Source: Gordonia rubripertincta
GTDB taxonomy: Bacteria > Actinomycetota > Actinomycetes > Mycobacteriales > Mycobacteriaceae
Assembly (NCBI RefSeq): GCF_038024875.1
Contig: NZ_CP136136.1
Coordinates: forward strand, 2,356,001 to 2,420,000
DNA length: 64,000 bases
Direction: 5' to 3'
Numbering within the stretch: the stretch's first letter is position 1; every line of letters begins with the position of its first letter. The position numbers and the translations under genes are program-made. Positions 24,458 through 32,347 of this stretch are shown here, in pieces. The notes under the pieces were generated by a model. It saw nothing but the letters and a program-made list of their open reading frames with translations, did not search any database and was not told where the DNA came from.

Positions 24458-25399
24458 TTACGAACTCGCCGAGAACCGCACCGCCGCCTGCACCTGAGCG
24501 GCAACAGCGCGTCCGACGCCGAGCGGCCAGCGGTACATGACGTATTCGGCGGCCTGGTCGACGCTCAGTTGCCGGCTCGAGTTGCCTGCGCGCACCCAGA
24601 ATTCGGGTACGGCGTTGTTCTTCGTGCCGCGCAGATAGACCGGGCGGGGCGACGGGGTGCACTCCACCCGGCACACGAGGACCTCGGCCGGACCCTCGGA
24701 GTCGGCGCCCCCGGAGGGGCGCGGAACCTTCTCGAAGGAGATGCCCACCTCGGCGGCGGTGCTCTGACCGAGCATCGTGGTGAGGAGGTCGCGCAGCCAC
24801 AGTTCGAACCGGTCGGCGTCGGGCTGGCGGAGCAGGGTGAAATCGGCGTCGAGACCCAGGGGAGTGCCGTCGTCGTCGACGCCGATCAGCAGGTTCCCGC
24901 CGTCGGAGTTGAGGAATGCGGCCACCGTTTTGACGATCACCGCCTCGAGTGCGGGATCGCGTTGCTTGGTGCGCAGGTTCATGCGGGCGGTCGACTTGAA
25001 CTCGACCCGTTCGGATTCGCCGGACTCCAGGAGTTCGGCGACCGAGATGTCGGTAGGGGTCTGCAGCCGCGCCGCGATCAACGCGTAGGCGCCGACCGCG
25101 ACGATCGAACTGACAAGTCCGAGCACGATGGTCATCGCGCTCCAGATGTCCATGCGGTGGTCGACGGCGCCGGCGATGAACAGGCCGACGGCGGTGCCGA
25201 CGATCGAGAGCACCATGCAGGTGGTCGTGTTCAGCCGTGCCCGTCGACGCAGCAGCCACTTCGCGACGGAACCGAAGAGCCAGGCCACGATCAGGACCAG
25301 CACCAGCGCGGTCGCCGTCGCCCACACCGGTATGGCGAACTCCAGGGCTCCGATGTTGCCGCGATCGGGGTCGGCCAGCTTGCTCAGGTCGGTTCGCAC
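24458..25399 (-). CDS. Membrane protein with AlbA_2 (Schlafen-type) domain
   Basis: A 313-residue protein with about three N-terminal membrane helices (FAIPVWATATALVLVLIVAW; TCMVLSIVGTAVGLFIAGAV; MTIVLGLVSSIVAVGAYAL). A cytoplasmic AlbA_2/Schlafen-type domain follows from about residue 125: ESERVEFKSTARMN, VIVKTVAAFLNSDGGNLLIG and VDDDGTPLGL are its hallmarks. AlbA_2 domains bind nucleic acid or act as RNases in some Schlafen proteins, and appear in regulators and defence genes. Tethering one to the membrane is unusual. The protein stands alone on its strand, with an intervening hairpin downstream. Function unknown. Confidence 0.75.
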   Translation of the reverse strand: MRTDLSKLADPDRGNIGALEFAIPVWATATALVLVLIVAWLFGSVAKWLLRRRARLNTTTCMVLSIVGTAVGLFIAGAVDHRMDIWSAMTIVLGLVSSIVAVGAYALIAARLQTPTDISVAELLESGESERVEFKSTARMNLRTKQRDPALEAVIVKTVAAFLNSDGGNLLIGVDDDGTPLGLDADFTLLRQPDADRFELWLRDLLTTMLGQSTAAEVGISFEKVPRPSGGADSEGPAEVLVCRVECTPSPRPVYLRGTKNNAVPEFWVRAGNSSRQLSVDQAAEYVMYRWPLGVGRAVAAQVQAAVRFSASS

Positions 25400-25462
25400 T
25401 CGGACAGTCTAGAAAGGGCGAAACCCCGGCCGCGATGCGCGACCGGGATTTCTCGGGGGGCG

Positions 25463-25786
25463 TCAGACCGCGTCGCCGTCGTCGATGCTGCCGAAGTCGC
25501 CGACCTCGACATTGCCCTCGTCGTCGACGGCGGTGTCGAAGGTGCCGTCGCCATCGGTGTCGGCGACCGCGAGGTCGGTGTACCCGTCCCCGTCGGTGTC
25601 GGCCTCGATGACGTCGATCTCGCCGTCGGAGTCGGTGTCGTAGGCGATGGAGTCGGCCTGGCCGTCGCCGTCGGTGTCGAGGACGGCATCGGTGACGCCG
25701 TCGCCGTCCACGTCGGTCAGGGCGGCGTCGGTGCTGCCGTCACCGTCGGTGTCGACGAGTACTGCGTCTGCGGGGATCTCGCTCAT
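25463..25786 (-). CDS. Six-repeat DxDxDG acidic protein (predicted calcium-binding)
   Basis: A 107-residue, extremely acidic protein. Residues 12-88 consist of six tandem units of 12-13 residues, each beginning D-x-D-x-D-G (DTDGDGSTD, DVDGDGVTD, DTDGDGQAD, DTDSDGEID, DTDGDGYTD, DTDGDGTFD). This is the calcium-loop pattern of dockerin and thrombospondin type-3 repeats. No signal peptide or membrane segment is visible, so a cytoplasmic location is likely unless export is non-classical. The start has a clear GGAAGGA. It is the last gene of the leftward ECF sigma cluster, about 230 bases beyond the sigma gene. Its role is unknown; calcium or cation buffering, or a scaffold for the neighbouring membrane proteins, are guesses. 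Confidence 0.85.
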   Translation of the reverse strand: MSEIPADAVLVDTDGDGSTDAALTDVDGDGVTDAVLDTDGDGQADSIAYDTDSDGEIDVIEADTDGDGYTDLAVADTDGDGTFDTAVDDEGNVEVGDFGSIDDGDAV

Positions 25787-25882
25787 GATGTTTCCTTCCA
25801 GGGAATGCTGTGGGTGGTGGTTTTTCGTGCTCTGGTTACTTGGAGACGAACTCGGCGGTGTTTGTTCCCTGGGTGGAGTCGA

Positions 25883-26011
25883 TCATCCGATGAGATGACC
25901 TGGCCCGCCGATGAGCACGAGGATGAGCGTAATCCCGCACCAGGTGGCCCACCCATAATTCAACCGGCTGAAACATGGCGCGGCAGAAAGTGATTCGTTA
26001 ACAGTAGGCAA
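25883..26011 (-). CDS. Possible 42-residue hydrophobic peptide
   Basis: An open frame of 43 codons starts with TTG at 26011, six bases after the ECF sigma stop, and ends at 25883. Its C-terminal half is one plausible membrane segment (GITLILVLIGGPGHLIG). The first half contains NYGWATW and one Cys on each side. No convincing ribosome binding site is present and codon use is less GC-rich than in neighbours, so this may be chance. The short gap after the sigma gene and the clean hydrophobic segment are the only support. The remaining 96 bases to the DxDxDG gene hold only that gene's ribosome binding site. Confidence 0.3.
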   Translation of the reverse strand: MPTVNESLSAAPCFSRLNYGWATWCGITLILVLIGGPGHLIG

Positions 26012-26017
26012 TGACCA

Positions 26018-26572
26018 CTAGCGCAGATCTGCGAGCAGCTCGGAGAGGATGGACCGTGCCCGTGAGATGCGGCTGCGCACGGTCTGCAGGCCGATGCCCT
26101 GTGCCGCGGCGATCTCGGAGTAGCTCAGCTCGCCGTAGACCCGCAGCACGAAGGTGGCCCGGTAGGCGTCCGGGACCTGCGACAACGCCTCCTGGATGCG
26201 ATCGGACACGACGACCTGCTGTGCGACGTCGAGCGAGCTCATCGGGTCGTGGTCGTCGATGTCGTCGGCGTCGGATCGTTTGCGGATGCGCGCGAGCGCC
26301 GCGTTCGACCCGATCCGGTACAGCCACGTCGACAACTGTGCGTCGCCGCGGAAGTTGCCGATCGCGCGCCATGCGGCGACCAGTGCGTCCTGGAGCGCGT
26401 CCTCGGCGTCGTGCTGGTTGCCCGTGATGCGTAAACAGATGGCCCACAACCGATCCCGGTGCTGTTCGACGCACATGGCGAAGGCCTGCTGGTCGCCGGA
26501 GCGCGCACGCTCGAGAAGGTCGGCGCCCGAATCGGATTCGTCGATCAACGAATACACCTCCGAAGTGTCCAT
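26018..26572 (-). CDS. ECF-type RNA polymerase sigma factor
   Basis: Group 4 sigma-70 factor, 184 residues. Region 2 is clear (FAMCVEQHRDRLWAICLRIT, HDAEDALQDALVAAWR, STWLYRIGSNAALARIRKR), as is region 4 (QVPDAYRATFVLRVYGELSY, SEIAAAQGIGLQTVRSRISR). No extra C-terminal domain is present. No recognisable zinc-type anti-sigma factor is adjacent; instead an Asp-rich protein precedes it with a two-base gap, so regulation may differ from the classical anti-sigma scheme. It is the likely regulator of the divergent dynamin/Hsp70 operon, by position only. Confidence 0.92.
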   Translation of the reverse strand: MDTSEVYSLIDESDSGADLLERARSGDQQAFAMCVEQHRDRLWAICLRITGNQHDAEDALQDALVAAWRAIGNFRGDAQLSTWLYRIGSNAALARIRKRSDADDIDDHDPMSSLDVAQQVVVSDRIQEALSQVPDAYRATFVLRVYGELSYSEIAAAQGIGLQTVRSRISRARSILSELLADLR

Positions 26573-26574
26573 CC

Positions 26575-26937
26575 TCAGAAGTCGTCGCCGAGCGACGAGT
26601 CGTCGAAAGTCGTTTCCCCGAATGACTCGTCGCTCACGTCGTCGTCGCTGCCGAAGACGTCCGGAGAGTCGAAGGCGTCGTTCAGGCCCGGGTTGAGATC
26701 GTCATCGAACCCGACCGGTTCGGACCCGTCGGACGGTTCCTCGTCGAGCGGGTCCGGGCCGGGTGCGGCGGTCAGATCTTCGGCTAGTTCGTGCGACGGG
26801 TCGAAAGCGGTCTCCAGCGTGGAATCCCAGGTCGCGGCCGGTACGGAAAGCTCGCTCGGCGGGTCGCTCTCGCGCAGCCACGACTCGAAGCCGTCCTCGT
26901 CGAGGGGGTCGTCCCAGCTGGTGTTGGTGTCGGTCAT
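26575..26937 (-). CDS. Asp/Glu-rich hypothetical protein upstream of the ECF sigma gene
   Basis: A 120-residue protein dominated by Asp, Glu, Ser and Pro, with few basic residues. Short tryptophan-containing motifs recur (SWDDPLDEDGFESWL, then ATWDSTLETAFDPS). No membrane segment, signal peptide or zinc-binding His/Cys cluster is visible, so it is not a standard anti-sigma factor. It is translationally coupled to the ECF sigma gene (two-base gap), which suggests a functional link such as a sigma-binding or adaptor protein. The family is not recognised. Confidence 0.7.
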   Translation of the reverse strand: MTDTNTSWDDPLDEDGFESWLRESDPPSELSVPAATWDSTLETAFDPSHELAEDLTAAPGPDPLDEEPSDGSEPVGFDDDLNPGLNDAFDSPDVFGSDDDVSDESFGETTFDDSSLGDDF

Positions 26938-27001
26938 GGTGTTCGGCTCCTGCTCGGATCTGCGACGCGCGCGGCGTCAACCCGGATACCGTCATCCGGT
27001 C

Positions 27002-27046
27002 GACTGTCAGGGCGGCGACAGTCATGGACAATTCTCGTCACGTGAC
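27002..27046. promoter_or_regulatory. Operator-like inverted repeats between the sigma and dynamin operons
   Basis: In the 198-base divergent gap, GACTGTC (27002-27008) and GACAGTC (27017-27023) form a perfect 7-base inverted repeat with an 8-base spacer. A 10-base palindrome, GTCACGTGAC, follows at 27037-27046. Both lie where a regulator could control both directions. No convincing ECF -35/-10 pair (GGAAC-type) was identified by eye. Confidence 0.4.
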
Positions 27047-27135
27047 TAGGAGTGTCGACGACGCGCAAATGTTCCCGGCGCCGACGATACGACGCAGCGT
27101 CACGAGGCGATGTCCGTGAACTGGAGGACCTATCA

Positions 27136-28530
27136 GTGGAGCAACACCTGACCGTGCGGGGTCGCGTGGAGCAGTTGCTCGACGAGGTCGCGCCGCTCGC
27201 ACCCGACCCCGCGCTGATCGGTTCCCTGCGCGCGCAACTGGCGAACCCGCTCACCGTCGCGCTCGTCGGACGTGTCAGCGCCGGCAAGTCGACGCTGCTG
27301 AACGCACTCGTCGGCGACCGTGTCGCACCCACCGACCGCGCCGAGTGCACGAAGGTCGCCGCCCTCTACACCGAGGGCAACCCGCAGCGCGTCGAGGTCG
27401 TCGGCCTCGACGGCACCGTCACCGAGATCCCCGGAACCATGCGCGGTGACCTCGGGCGCACACCCGACGACATCGATCACGCCGTCGTGTACACCCCGTC
27501 CCGCCTGCTCCGCGAGCGGTTCCGCGTCATCGACACCCCCGGGCTGTCCGGCTTCACCGACACCGCCGAGATCGCCACCCGCCGCGTCTTCTCCGGCGAA
27601 GGCCGCCTCCCGCGACCCGATGTCGTCCTGTTCCTCCTCGACGACGCCGCGGGCCCCAAGACCGACGAGGTGCAGTTCCTCGCCGACGCCGGGGCGTCGG
27701 CGCAGAACACGATCCTGGTCATCTCCCACGCCGACCTCATCGCCGCCGACAGCCCGATGCTCAAGGCGCAGGAGATCGCCCGACGCGTCTGGCGCCGTTT
27801 CCCGGCGATCGCGGGTGCCGTGGTCGCGGTGTCCGGGCTCATGGCCGAGGCCGGGGTTTGCGGCGTCACCGAACGCGAGACGGCACAGATCTCCCGACGC
27901 GGACTCCTCGAGTCCTGGGAGCTGCTGACCATCCTCGACGGCGCGGCGCCGCCGCCACCCGGACTCGACGTCGACCTGCTGGGCAGACTCGAGGAACTGG
28001 TCGGTACCTACGCGATGGACGCCGGCGCCGACATCGCCCGTCAGGGTGCGCGTGCGTATTGCGAATGGCTGCACCGGGTCTCGGGCATCGACGAACTGCG
28101 CCTCGCGATCGGCCGGCGCTTCCTCGCGGTCGGTGACATCCTCAAGGCCCGTACCGTGCTCGCCGAACTGCGCGAGGCCGCGTATCGCAGTCCGCGACGC
28201 GACGTCTTCCTCGAGGCGATCGAGGAGGCCGAGACCGCCCCCGAGCTCCACCGGTTGCGCGAGGTCGCCGCACTCGAGGCCCTCGCGCGCTGGCAACCCG
28301 ACAGCGACCTCGTCGGCGAGCTCAACCTCGTCGTCGCGAGTCGCGATGTGCGCCTGCTGTTGTCGCTGCCGCCCGACGCCGCGCCACCGCAGATCGCCGA
28401 CGCCGCGAAGGAACGCGCCACCGACTGCCGCATGCGACGCGCCTTCGCCGCGACGTCGGCGGAGAAGGAGGCCTTGCTGGTGCTCGAACAGACCTACCAG
28501 TTGGTGCGCCGCGGACGGTGGACCACATGA
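27136..28530 (+). CDS. Dynamin-like GTPase, IniC-like
   Basis: Bacterial dynamin-family GTPase, 464 residues from a GTG with GGAGG eight bases upstream. G1 is GRVSAGKST (residues 45-53), G2 probably the Thr in AECTKV (about 72), G3 DTPG (133-136) and G4 SHAD (197-200). The C-terminal part is helical (ARTVLAELREAAYRSPRRDV). The pairing with a second, larger GTPase matches IniC/IniA of the isoniazid-inducible iniBAC operon, whose members are membrane-fission dynamins. No membrane helix is seen here, as in IniC. It is followed 22 bases later by the IniA-like gene. Confidence 0.88.
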   Translation: MEQHLTVRGRVEQLLDEVAPLAPDPALIGSLRAQLANPLTVALVGRVSAGKSTLLNALVGDRVAPTDRAECTKVAALYTEGNPQRVEVVGLDGTVTEIPGTMRGDLGRTPDDIDHAVVYTPSRLLRERFRVIDTPGLSGFTDTAEIATRRVFSGEGRLPRPDVVLFLLDDAAGPKTDEVQFLADAGASAQNTILVISHADLIAADSPMLKAQEIARRVWRRFPAIAGAVVAVSGLMAEAGVCGVTERETAQISRRGLLESWELLTILDGAAPPPPGLDVDLLGRLEELVGTYAMDAGADIARQGARAYCEWLHRVSGIDELRLAIGRRFLAVGDILKARTVLAELREAAYRSPRRDVFLEAIEEAETAPELHRLREVAALEALARWQPDSDLVGELNLVVASRDVRLLLSLPPDAAPPQIADAAKERATDCRMRRAFAATSAEKEALLVLEQTYQLVRRGRWTT

Positions 28531-28552
28531 GCCGGGGAACAGTGGTGCGGCG

Positions 28553-30388
28553 ATGACTCTCGAGAAGACACCCGCCAAGTCCGCGGCACCCACCCCCGAC
28601 ACGACGCTACGAGCCGCCGTGGACATGCTGCGCAAACAGGGCGAGGACGCCATCGCCGATCGTGCTCTCCGCGTGCGGGACCGACCCGCCCCGCAGGGCA
28701 CCATCGTGGTGATCGGCGAGGTCAGCCGCGGCAAGAGTTCGCTGGTCAACACCCTTGTCGGCGTGAGCGGACTGGCGCCGGTCGACACCGAGATCACCAC
28801 CTCGGTCTACGTCCGGTTCACCCCCGCGACCGACGACCTCCCCGTCGGTTCGGCGCTCATCGAGTTCCCCGGTGCCACACATCGCATCCCGGTCGCCGAC
28901 CTCGCCGACTGGATCACCGTCGGCGGCCACTACGCCGCGGGGGTGCCCGCCGAACGTCTCGCCCCCGGCGCCCCGGTGGATTCCGTTCTCGTGCCGCCGG
29001 TCTCGGCTCGCGTCGCCATCGACTCGCCACTACTCCCGGGAGTCACCATCGTCGACACCCCGGGCGTCGGATCGCTGGTCCCCGAACACGTCGAAGCCGC
29101 GGTCAGCGCGGCCCGCGGCGCATCGGTGCTCGTGATGGTATGCGACGCGACGGCCCCGCTGTCGGCCCCCGAACTCGCCTTCCTGTCCAGCGTCAGCGAG
29201 GAGGTCGCCTCGGTGGTCCTGGTGGTCACCAAGACCGATCTGGTGATGCGGCAGTGGCGCACCATCGTCGCCGAGAACCGAAAACTGATCGGCGCCAACG
29301 CCCCTCGTTTCGCGCACATCCCGATCATCGGCATCTCCAACCGCATCGCCGAACAGGCCGCCGCCATCACCGACCCCGAACGCCACGACCGCGCCTTCGC
29401 CGCGTCGGGCGTCCCCGAACTCGTCGACGCACTCACCCCGATGGTCGCCGAGGGTGCTGCGTCGCCGGAACGCAATGCGCTGCAACTGACCTTCGCCGGA
29501 CTCGACGACGTCCGCAAACGGCTCGTCCTGGAGATGAAGGCCGCCACCGCGACCCCCGCCGAACGCGCCGACATCGAGGCCGAACGAGATCGCCTGCAGC
29601 GCCTCAAGGATCGCCGACGCGAGTGGCGCGCCCGGCTCAACCAGGACATCACCGCCGCGTCGTTGCAGACCGAGGACCTGATCCGCGACCGATTCGACAA
29701 ACTCCTCGGCCAGTGGTCGACGCGCATCGACAAGCTTCGCTTCTACGAACCCCATCGCGCCGGACAGGAACTGATCGGTCAGATGACCGTCGACCTCGAG
29801 GCCGCGGCCCGCGAGGTCAGCGCATTCTTCGTCGCCGGGATCGAGCGGATCGCCGACAACCTCTTCGCCGACGCCACCATCTCCGGCGACCTCGTCGACC
29901 GGATCTCCGGCAATGTGTCCGACCTCAAGTTGCGGGAGCAGGAGAAGATCTCGCCGTGGAAGAACATGGTCGACCCGGTGTTGCTGTCGATCGTCGCCGC
30001 CGGTGGCCCGCTGGCCATCATCCCGGTGGTCAACGTGGTGGCCGTGCCGGTGTGGGCCGGTGTGGTGGTCGGCTTCCGGGCGTCGAAGGTCGGCAAGGAG
30101 AACCACCGGAAGTGGCTGACCAAGGCGGTCAACGACATGAAGGCCGACGTCCGGTCGCAACTGCAGTCGATCAAGTCGGACGCAAGCGCCGACCTGCAGA
30201 TCGCCTACGACGAACTGCTCGAACGACTCCTGGCCGAGTCGACGAAGATCCTCAACGACGCCGCGGTCGAGGCCAAGAAGTCGGCTGCCGACCGGGAGCG
30301 GACCGCCGCCGATCTGCGTACCCAGATCGTGGCGGTCGACAACGTCCGCAAAGCGATCGCCCGAGTTCTTCGGGCGCCCACCGGATGA
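28553..30388 (+). CDS. Dynamin-like GTPase, IniA-like, with membrane hairpin
   Basis: Dynamin-family GTPase, 611 residues. G1 GEVSRGKSS (55-63), a Thr-rich switch (VDTEITTSVYVRF), G3 DTPG (168-171) and G4 TKTD (226-229) are all present. Helical stalk sequence follows (ADIEAERDRLQRLKDRRREW). A long hydrophobic stretch at residues about 472-508 (PVLLSIVAAGGPLAIIPVV onward) would insert as a hairpin, and a final coiled-coil region returns to pair with the stalk. This layout fits IniA, which tethers and remodels membranes. The ATG at 28553 is chosen; the longer upstream frame overlaps the preceding gene. Confidence 0.9.
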   Translation: MTLEKTPAKSAAPTPDTTLRAAVDMLRKQGEDAIADRALRVRDRPAPQGTIVVIGEVSRGKSSLVNTLVGVSGLAPVDTEITTSVYVRFTPATDDLPVGSALIEFPGATHRIPVADLADWITVGGHYAAGVPAERLAPGAPVDSVLVPPVSARVAIDSPLLPGVTIVDTPGVGSLVPEHVEAAVSAARGASVLVMVCDATAPLSAPELAFLSSVSEEVASVVLVVTKTDLVMRQWRTIVAENRKLIGANAPRFAHIPIIGISNRIAEQAAAITDPERHDRAFAASGVPELVDALTPMVAEGAASPERNALQLTFAGLDDVRKRLVLEMKAATATPAERADIEAERDRLQRLKDRRREWRARLNQDITAASLQTEDLIRDRFDKLLGQWSTRIDKLRFYEPHRAGQELIGQMTVDLEAAAREVSAFFVAGIERIADNLFADATISGDLVDRISGNVSDLKLREQEKISPWKNMVDPVLLSIVAAGGPLAIIPVVNVVAVPVWAGVVVGFRASKVGKENHRKWLTKAVNDMKADVRSQLQSIKSDASADLQIAYDELLERLLAESTKILNDAAVEAKKSAADRERTAADLRTQIVAVDNVRKAIARVLRAPTG

Positions 30389-30443
30389 ACGCCGGTCGGT
30401 TGTGTAACCATGTGCCCCAGGGCGGATGGTGGGAGGTGGTCAG

Positions 30444-32234
30444 GTGACGCAGGAGAGCCGCCGTCGACTGTGTATCGACTTCGGTACGAGCAACACCGCG
30501 GCCGCGTACCGCGTCGGGCTGGCCGAACCGGTCATCGTGCCGCTGGGTGCCGGCGGTCCCGCGATGCCGTCCGCGGTCTTCGCCGACGACGCCGGGATCG
30601 TCGTCGGGCACGACGCCGTGCATCGCCGCGTGCAGGCACCCGACGCCTACGAGGACTCGCCGAAGTCGCGGATCGACGAGGGCGAGGTCGAACTCGGCGA
30701 CCGGTTCTGGCCGATCGAGGACCTCATCGGCGCGGTCCTGCGGCACGTGCACCGAACTGCGCTGCGCCACAGCGGACTCCCCGAGTTCGACTCGATCATC
30801 CTGACCCACCCCGACAAGTGGAGCGAACGCCGCAAGGGTGTGCTCCGCCGCGCCGCCGAGCGCGCGGGCATCTCCGCCAACCGGTTGCGCATCGCCTCGG
30901 AATCCCTGGCCGCCGCTTGGTATTACGTCTACCGCGGACACGACGTCACGGGTGACGAGCGGATGTGTGTCTTCGACTTCGGCGCCGGTACCTGCGATGT
31001 CGCCGTCCTCATCCGCGCCGGGGCCGACGGTTTCACCGTCACCGGATCCGGCGGCGACAACAACCTCGGCGGCCGCGACCTCGATGCCCGCATGACGCGG
31101 TGGGTGCTCGAGGAAGCCGCCGAACTCGACCCCGAACTCCCGGCCCGCCTTCGCGCCCCGGCCGCCGCCATCGCCCTCGCCGACCATGTCCGTTCCGCCA
31201 AGGAAGCCCTCTCCGACACCGCGCAGGCCGTCATCGAACTGCCCGGCACCGGGCACACGCTGCTGCTGACCCGCCGCGAGTTCGAGTCGATGATCGCGCC
31301 GTTCGTGGAACGCGCCGTCGAACTGACCCGCGACGCCATCGCCCGCGCCGATGCCGCCGGTACCGGGCCGAAGGGGCCGGTCATCGTCTACGTCACCGGC
31401 GGGACCAGCAGCATCCCGATGCTGCAGTCGGCCCTGTCGTCGGTGGGTCGTGTCGCCCGGATCGGCGACCCCAAGGTCGTCGTCGCCCAGGGCGGCCTGC
31501 TGCGGTCGACCAACGTCGACGTCCACGACGCCGCCGGGGCCCAGCAGTACGCGGCCCGCCCCGCCGATCCGCCGATGCCGGCGACCGCGGTCGACGCCTC
31601 CGCACGCCGGATCGCATTCCCGACCCTCCCGCCCGGCGCCGTCGTCTCCGGTGTCCTCGCGCGGACCGGTCAGGTCGTGCGCGCGGGGGAGCCGCTGGCG
31701 ACACTCGACTCGCCGTCGGGCCGGCTGACGGTCGACGCCCCGGCGGCGGGCACCCTGCACGGACTCGACCTGCGTCCCGGCGTCGTCGCCCAGCCGGGCG
31801 TCGTCTTCGGCGCCGTCGGCCCGGCCGATCTCCGGCCCGAACAGTGGTCGCAACTCCACCGTGCCCCGGCCGGCATCACCGCCGCGCAGCCGGTGCCACC
31901 GCCCCAGCCGGTGTATGCGCAACCGCAGCCGATGTATGCACAGCCACCGCCAGCACCCGGGCGACAACCCGGTTACCCGCCCGTCGGTCCTGCTGCGGCG
32001 CAGCCCGTTCCGGCGTCGTCGGGCATCAACACCTATGGCCTGGTGGGACTGATCCTCGGCATCCTCGGGTTCCCGATCTGTCTCGGCACGATCGTCGGCA
32101 TGGCCGTCACCGTGATCGGCATCAACCGGGCGGAGGGAGAGCGCGGCGCCCTGCTGATGACGGCACTCGGCGTGAACATCCTCGGCACCATCGCGTGGAT
32201 CGCGCTTCTCATCTGGAGCTTCGCCTCCGGCTGA
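30444..32234 (+). CDS. Hsp70-like ATPase with a barrel-sandwich domain and C-terminal membrane anchor
   Basis: A 596-residue Hsp70/actin-fold protein. Phosphate 1 is IDFGTSNTAAA (11-21), phosphate 2 VFDFGAGTCDVAVL (176-189) and the adenosine motif IVYVTGGTSSIPML (314-327). There is no standard Hsp70 substrate-binding domain. Instead residues about 398-460 resemble a biotinyl/lipoyl barrel-sandwich domain (GVLARTGQVVRAGEPLATLD, APAAGTLHGLDLRPG) lacking the modified Lys. A Pro/Gln/Tyr-rich linker (470-527) and two membrane helices (531-560 and 570-593) follow, like DUF4190 tails. The GTG at 30444 has GGGAGG upstream. It sits 55 bases after the IniA-like gene, so it is probably in the same operon. 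Confidence 0.87.
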   Translation: MTQESRRRLCIDFGTSNTAAAYRVGLAEPVIVPLGAGGPAMPSAVFADDAGIVVGHDAVHRRVQAPDAYEDSPKSRIDEGEVELGDRFWPIEDLIGAVLRHVHRTALRHSGLPEFDSIILTHPDKWSERRKGVLRRAAERAGISANRLRIASESLAAAWYYVYRGHDVTGDERMCVFDFGAGTCDVAVLIRAGADGFTVTGSGGDNNLGGRDLDARMTRWVLEEAAELDPELPARLRAPAAAIALADHVRSAKEALSDTAQAVIELPGTGHTLLLTRREFESMIAPFVERAVELTRDAIARADAAGTGPKGPVIVYVTGGTSSIPMLQSALSSVGRVARIGDPKVVVAQGGLLRSTNVDVHDAAGAQQYAARPADPPMPATAVDASARRIAFPTLPPGAVVSGVLARTGQVVRAGEPLATLDSPSGRLTVDAPAAGTLHGLDLRPGVVAQPGVVFGAVGPADLRPEQWSQLHRAPAGITAAQPVPPPQPVYAQPQPMYAQPPPAPGRQPGYPPVGPAAAQPVPASSGINTYGLVGLILGILGFPICLGTIVGMAVTVIGINRAEGERGALLMTALGVNILGTIAWIALLIWSFASG

Positions 32235-32243
32235 GTACCGCGG

Positions 32244-32269
32244 TCGCGGGACCTTTGGACGGCCCGCGA
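32244..32269. promoter_or_regulatory. Inverted repeat between the Hsp70-like and stress-protein genes
   Basis: TCGCGGG (32244-32250) and CCCGCGA (32263-32269) form a perfect 7-base inverted repeat with 12 bases between. It lies 10 bases after the Hsp70-like stop, so it may be a weak terminator. Its centre (GGGACCTTTGGAC) also partly resembles a DosR/DevR box, which would suit the dormancy-type genes that follow. No T-run is present. Confidence 0.35.
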
Positions 32270-32347
32270 TGACCTTCGACTCAGGTTCGGCGCCGAGGTC
32301 GCGACGACGATGAGAGGTGCCGGCGTCGTCGAACCCTCGGAGCAGCC

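Noticed and set aside
25835..25886. A 16-codon frame overlapping the end of the tiny ORF
   Set aside because: Too short, no ribosome binding site, and no feature beyond the ATGA overlap.
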